This document shows, piece by piece, positions 61,170-64,000 of a stretch of 64,000 nt of DNA (position 1 is its first letter; every line of letters starts with the position of its first letter). The notes beneath the pieces are model-generated. The model was given only the letters and a program-made list of their open reading frames with translations, did no database searches and was not told the origin of the DNA. Position numbers and translations under genes: made by a program. Source of the DNA: Setoptus koraiensis (taxonomy: Eukaryota > Arthropoda); NCBI GenBank assembly GCA_048013815.1, contig CM106585.1, positions 1,860,001 through 1,924,000 of the forward strand, written 5' to 3'.

Positions 61170-61335
61170 ATTCAATCTGACAGATTGAATACGTTTGAAT
61201 CGCTGCCGAGACGAGCGGCATTTTGCTTCGATTGGCCTCGTTGTCGTCCAATCGAAGCAACGTTCTGTCCGAGCCTCTGTGACAGAGGCGACGCTCCGAT
61301 CGGACGCGAGCATCGCCTCTGTCACAGAGGCTCGG
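61170..61335. repeat. cluster of three perfect hairpins
   Basis: Hairpin 1 has a 9-bp stem, 61170-61178 with 61182-61190 (3-nt loop). Hairpin 2 has a 13-bp stem, 61223-61235 with 61248-61260 (12-nt loop). Hairpin 3 has a 23-bp stem, 61269-61291 with 61313-61335 (21-nt loop), and each arm contains its own palindrome GCCTCTGTGACAGAGGC. All lie about 500 bp upstream of the Ig exon at 61841. Confidence 0.85.
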
Positions 61336-61840
61336 CAGAGAATTTGTGGCTATTGTTGGCCGGCAATCGGTTGTATCATAGATCGCATAGAGGGCGAGTT
61401 TGATTGGAACAATGTGACTGCTAACGACCAAGTTATACGACAACGACTAATGGGCCGGAAAGATGCCTCAAAGGCCGGCTAAAAATAGCACTGAATCGAG
61501 GTGACCAATTCAAAGTTTGAGCGAACCCTTTCGACAGAATCCATTTCTCTTGCAACTCGCAATTTGTGGCCGCCGCACAAATGAGCCACTCGCAAAGGCG
61601 AGAGGCCTCGTGACGCAACCAGAGATATCGTGATCGACTCGGCATTCTTCTGTGTCTGGCCAGCTACTAAATCTAAAATCTAAAATCTCTCGTCTCATTT
61701 TTCCCCCCAACCGCAACAACCGTTCGCAACATTGAACATTCATTCATGAATTCGGACAACACTGCAACGACATCGGAACAACATTTGAACAACGTTGAAC
61801 GGCATTCGAACGGCTCCTCCGGTTTAAACCCTTTAAATAG

Positions 61841-62131
61841 GCCAAATAATCAGCCTGCCAAGTTTTGCCCATAGGAGCCCTGTCGGCGGCCAGCCGAAAC
61901 TGTGGTCCACGGTGAGGCGACTAGATAATGCCATTTTGCACACACTTATAATAGACAGGGCCAGCGTTGAGGACGAGGCCCACTACGAGTGCCTACAGAA
62001 TGTTTCCCAGCAACAGCAAGCTTCTTCTCAGCAGTTCGAGAGGCCCCAGCATCATCGTCAATCGGCCGGCTCGCTGGCCGCTAATAATCCGTTCCACACG
62101 CAAAAGGCCTCCATTCAGTTGCTGGTGATAG
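61841..62131 (+). CDS. immunoglobulin-superfamily adhesion protein, exon 2
   Basis: The acceptor AAATAG ends at 61840 after a pyrimidine-rich stretch. The exon starts with two bases that complete the Gly codon of exon 1, and the donor is ATAG|GTGAGT at 62132 (phase 1). It supplies the second half of Ig domain 1: LHTLIIDRASVEDEAHYEC, with the F-strand D-x-A-x-Y-x-C and C213, 64 residues after C149. A Q/H-rich insert (NVSQQQQASSQQFERPQHHR and on) then sits between the F and G strands before IQLLVIV ends the domain. A closer acceptor (TAG ending 61874) would need a different phase and would remove residues between the C and E strands. Confidence 0.7.
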
Positions 62132-62685
62132 GTGAGTATGCAATGCAAATTCAAGTGCAAATAATGTCAGCGCCGCACAACTTTATCAATCATCGCTGGC
62201 AATATCAATTTGAGTTTTGTGAACTCACTTATATTTATGTTTATACGTATATTATTCATGGCCGGGCCTCAACTAAACTGCCACCACTTGCCACTAAAAC
62301 TGGGGCACTGGGGCCAGTTACTGCGAGCGCCGGCTCTATTATTTTACTGAGTTTTGAGTTTTATTTTTCGTCGCAAAACGATGACAGTCACGAAATGATA
62401 AAGACAAAGATAGCGCCTCAAGAGTGTCATGCAATGTGTATAGATAAACAGCAGCACTCACCACGACGCACTGTCATGCATAGTCGATAGATGCTCGGCC
62501 ATGATATTAAAACACGGAGGCGCTTGCCAGACAAGACCCGGCGAGCCGCTTGAGATGCTCGCGTTGGCCCATTTTGCCCATTTTGCGATGCCCAGATGAT
62601 CCTCGATGATCTAGACGGGCGATTCGGGCGATTCCGGCGATGATGACGTGACGTGACGCGCAGCAACTGTGCCGCTCGCGATGGC

Positions 62686-62741
62686 TCGCAAAGTGTGCGG
62701 ATCGCCCTTGAGGCCTCAAGGGCGATCCGCACACTTTGCGA
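62686..62741. repeat. 56-bp perfect palindrome
   Basis: Two 28-bp arms join at AGG|CCT with no loop and no mismatch. The pairing extends 4 bp further if one base (62685) is bulged. It lies in the inferred second intron (62132-63117) of the Ig gene. Shorter copies of its end sequence (CACTTTGCG, with CGAGAGATC words) continue to about 62830. Confidence 0.92.
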
Positions 62742-63117
62742 CCATTTTGCACCACGAGAGATCACACACTTTGCGCCGCGAGAGATCTCGCACTTTGCAC
62801 TTTCGCGCACCATGAGAGTTCGCGCACTACGAGAGGCCCCAACTCTGAGGGGCCCCGCGCACGCTCGCGTGACACGAGCGACAACAATTGGGCGCGTAAC
62901 GGATCGGCGAGCGGCGCTCTGGCGAGCAAATTTAAACCGCCGACTCAAGTGACGCGGATATTGCCAACGTCACTTGATACTGACCGATTGTTTGTGTTGA
63001 TTCATCATCTAATGACTCAATCTGTTTGCTCTTTGTATATTTTTTGCGCATTCCGTTTACCTGCCGCCGCTGCTGCTGCTATGACTGGCATAACTACAAA
63101 TACATATCTATATATAG

Positions 63118-63615
63118 TGCCACCCAGGGATATTCACATTGATTGTGCTCAAATAGGAAATAATAATGGCAAGTTCAACAGAGGCAGCCAGCACCAATTG
63201 AGAAAGCAGACGGTGCAACATCAATTGATGGGCCAGCAGCAACATTACACTGGCGCTGCAGCGACCAAAAATAATGCCAGAAATGATCGATGGCCCGGCA
63301 ACGGCAAAGGGGTCCAGTTGAGAAAAATAGATACAAACAGCGATGACTATCAGCGTTTATTGCGCACTAGCCTCACTCTAATGCAACATGTCAAGCAACA
63401 ACAACAACAACAACAACAACAACATGGCGCTGATGCATTGTCTCCGAATGCAACAGACAGTGTCCAAGCGGGCGCATTGGCGGGCCAAAACAGGATGAAA
63501 TTGTATCTATTGGAGGCCGGCGAGGGACAAAAATTGAACATCTCCTGTCAAGTGGGCCCATCGAGGCCGGCAAGCGACGTAGTTTGGTACAAGCGTCACA
63601 TACAACTGTTACCAG
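63118..63615 (+). CDS. immunoglobulin-superfamily adhesion protein, exon 3 (gene runs off the window)
   Basis: The acceptor TATATAG ends at 63117, with a branch-like TAACTAC upstream. Joined to exon 2 it reads LLVI-V-PPRDIHIDC, the usual link between Ig domains 1 and 2 (VPP). About 125 residues rich in Gln, Asn and His follow (including Q9 near 63399-63420). The start of Ig domain 2 comes next: LLEAGEGQKLNISCQVG with the B-strand Cys, and DVVWYKRHIQLLPG with the C-strand Trp. The donor is CCAG|GTGAGT at 63616 (phase 1). In-window coding totals about 425 residues. The rest of domain 2 and any transmembrane part lie beyond the right edge. The family is probably nephrin/Kirre-like but is not proven. 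Confidence 0.72.
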
Positions 63616-63649
63616 GTGAGTGGGGTCTCTATTGGTATTTATATCCCTG

Positions 63650-63724
63650 TTATATCGCTGTTATATCGCTGTTATATCGCTGTTATATCGCTGTTATATC
63701 GCTGTTATATCGCTGTTATATCGC
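63650..63724. repeat. 11-bp minisatellite (TATATCGCTGT)
   Basis: Seven units inside the third intron of the Ig gene, starting 35 nt after the donor. Units are identical except at the ends. Confidence 0.9.
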
Positions 63725-64000
63725 TCTTACCGTGGCGTAACAAGCGGGCAAATATTGTCATGTCGTCGCTGGCGAGCTCGCGATATTTTCGCTGTGATTT
63801 CTGGTATTTGGTTGCACGGCAGCCAGACGCGGCGCATTGTGTCGTGTTTGTTTCTTTGCTTGGCTTCATTTCAATGGCTGCTGCTAAACAAGCAAAAACT
63901 TGCACCGATTGAATTCTCGCTCGTCACTGGCCCGATGACCAAACAAATTAATCTTGCCACACTGGTCACGCTGCCGTCCACGCCGCAGCCATTTGGCGAG

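Larger units (their letters stand above)
49698..61840 (+). other. inferred 12.1-kb first intron of the Ig gene, hosting other genes
   Basis: The intron is inferred from a strong donor (GTAAGC, phase 1), a good acceptor (CCCTTTAAATAG ending 61840, leaving two bases) and the way the two exons complete one Ig fold. Within it lie an antisense two-exon gene, a small secreted-peptide ORF and the 1443-residue protein gene. About 50.5-53.0 kb is otherwise unassigned. About 57.5-61.8 kb holds only repeats and hairpins. Extra exons of the Ig gene inside cannot be ruled out. Confidence 0.6.

Noticed and set aside
62427-63740. 173-codon minus ORF and 334-codon plus ORF around the palindrome
   Set aside because: The minus ORF arises from the palindrome and CGAGAG repeats. 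The plus ORF runs from intron 2 through exon 3 into intron 3, and only the exon part is supported by splice sites.

Overview
The window looks like nuclear DNA of a small-genome arthropod, most likely a mite or close relative. This is inferred from the BarH-type homeodomain, a SHP2/corkscrew phosphatase, the mix of intronless and short-intron (about 100 nt) genes, TATA/TCA-initiator core promoters, AATAAA signals and very abundant CAA/CAG repeats. The species cannot be fixed from the sequence. No rRNA, tRNA, CRISPR, virus-like element or intact transposon was recognised.

Layout. (1) 1-36.8 kb is almost gene-free and by eye GC-richer, full of short tandem repeats, CAATTG words and small inverted repeats. 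Its one clear gene is an intronless BarH-class homeobox gene (6958-9099) with its own TATA/initiator. (2) 37.4-48.3 kb is a compact, AT-richer housekeeping island. It holds methylthioribulose-1-phosphate dehydratase (APIP type), complex I NDUFS4, SHP2/corkscrew (minus), an unresolved ORF cluster, a small membrane ORF (minus), flotillin-1 (three exons), a short CAF-1 large subunit (minus) and ATP synthase alpha (minus). (3) 49.2 kb to the right edge is best explained as one plus-strand immunoglobulin-superfamily adhesion gene. Its first three coding exons are 49211-49697, 61841-62131 and 63118-63615, and it continues past the window. Splice phases match, and joining exons 1 and 2 completes an Ig fold (C149, W159, C213).

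The 12.1-kb first intron of that gene appears to host other genes: an antisense two-exon gene for a 154-residue secreted protein (49880-50454), a possible 62-codon secreted-peptide ORF (52465-52653), and an intronless 1443-residue Gln/Asn/His-rich protein (53106-57437) with its own TATA box, perfect initiator and AATAAA. This nested arrangement and the orphan low-complexity protein are the most noteworthy items.

The housekeeping genes cover methionine salvage, respiration, receptor-tyrosine-kinase signalling, membrane microdomains and chromatin assembly. They share no pathway, and their proximity looks like gene packing rather than an operon.
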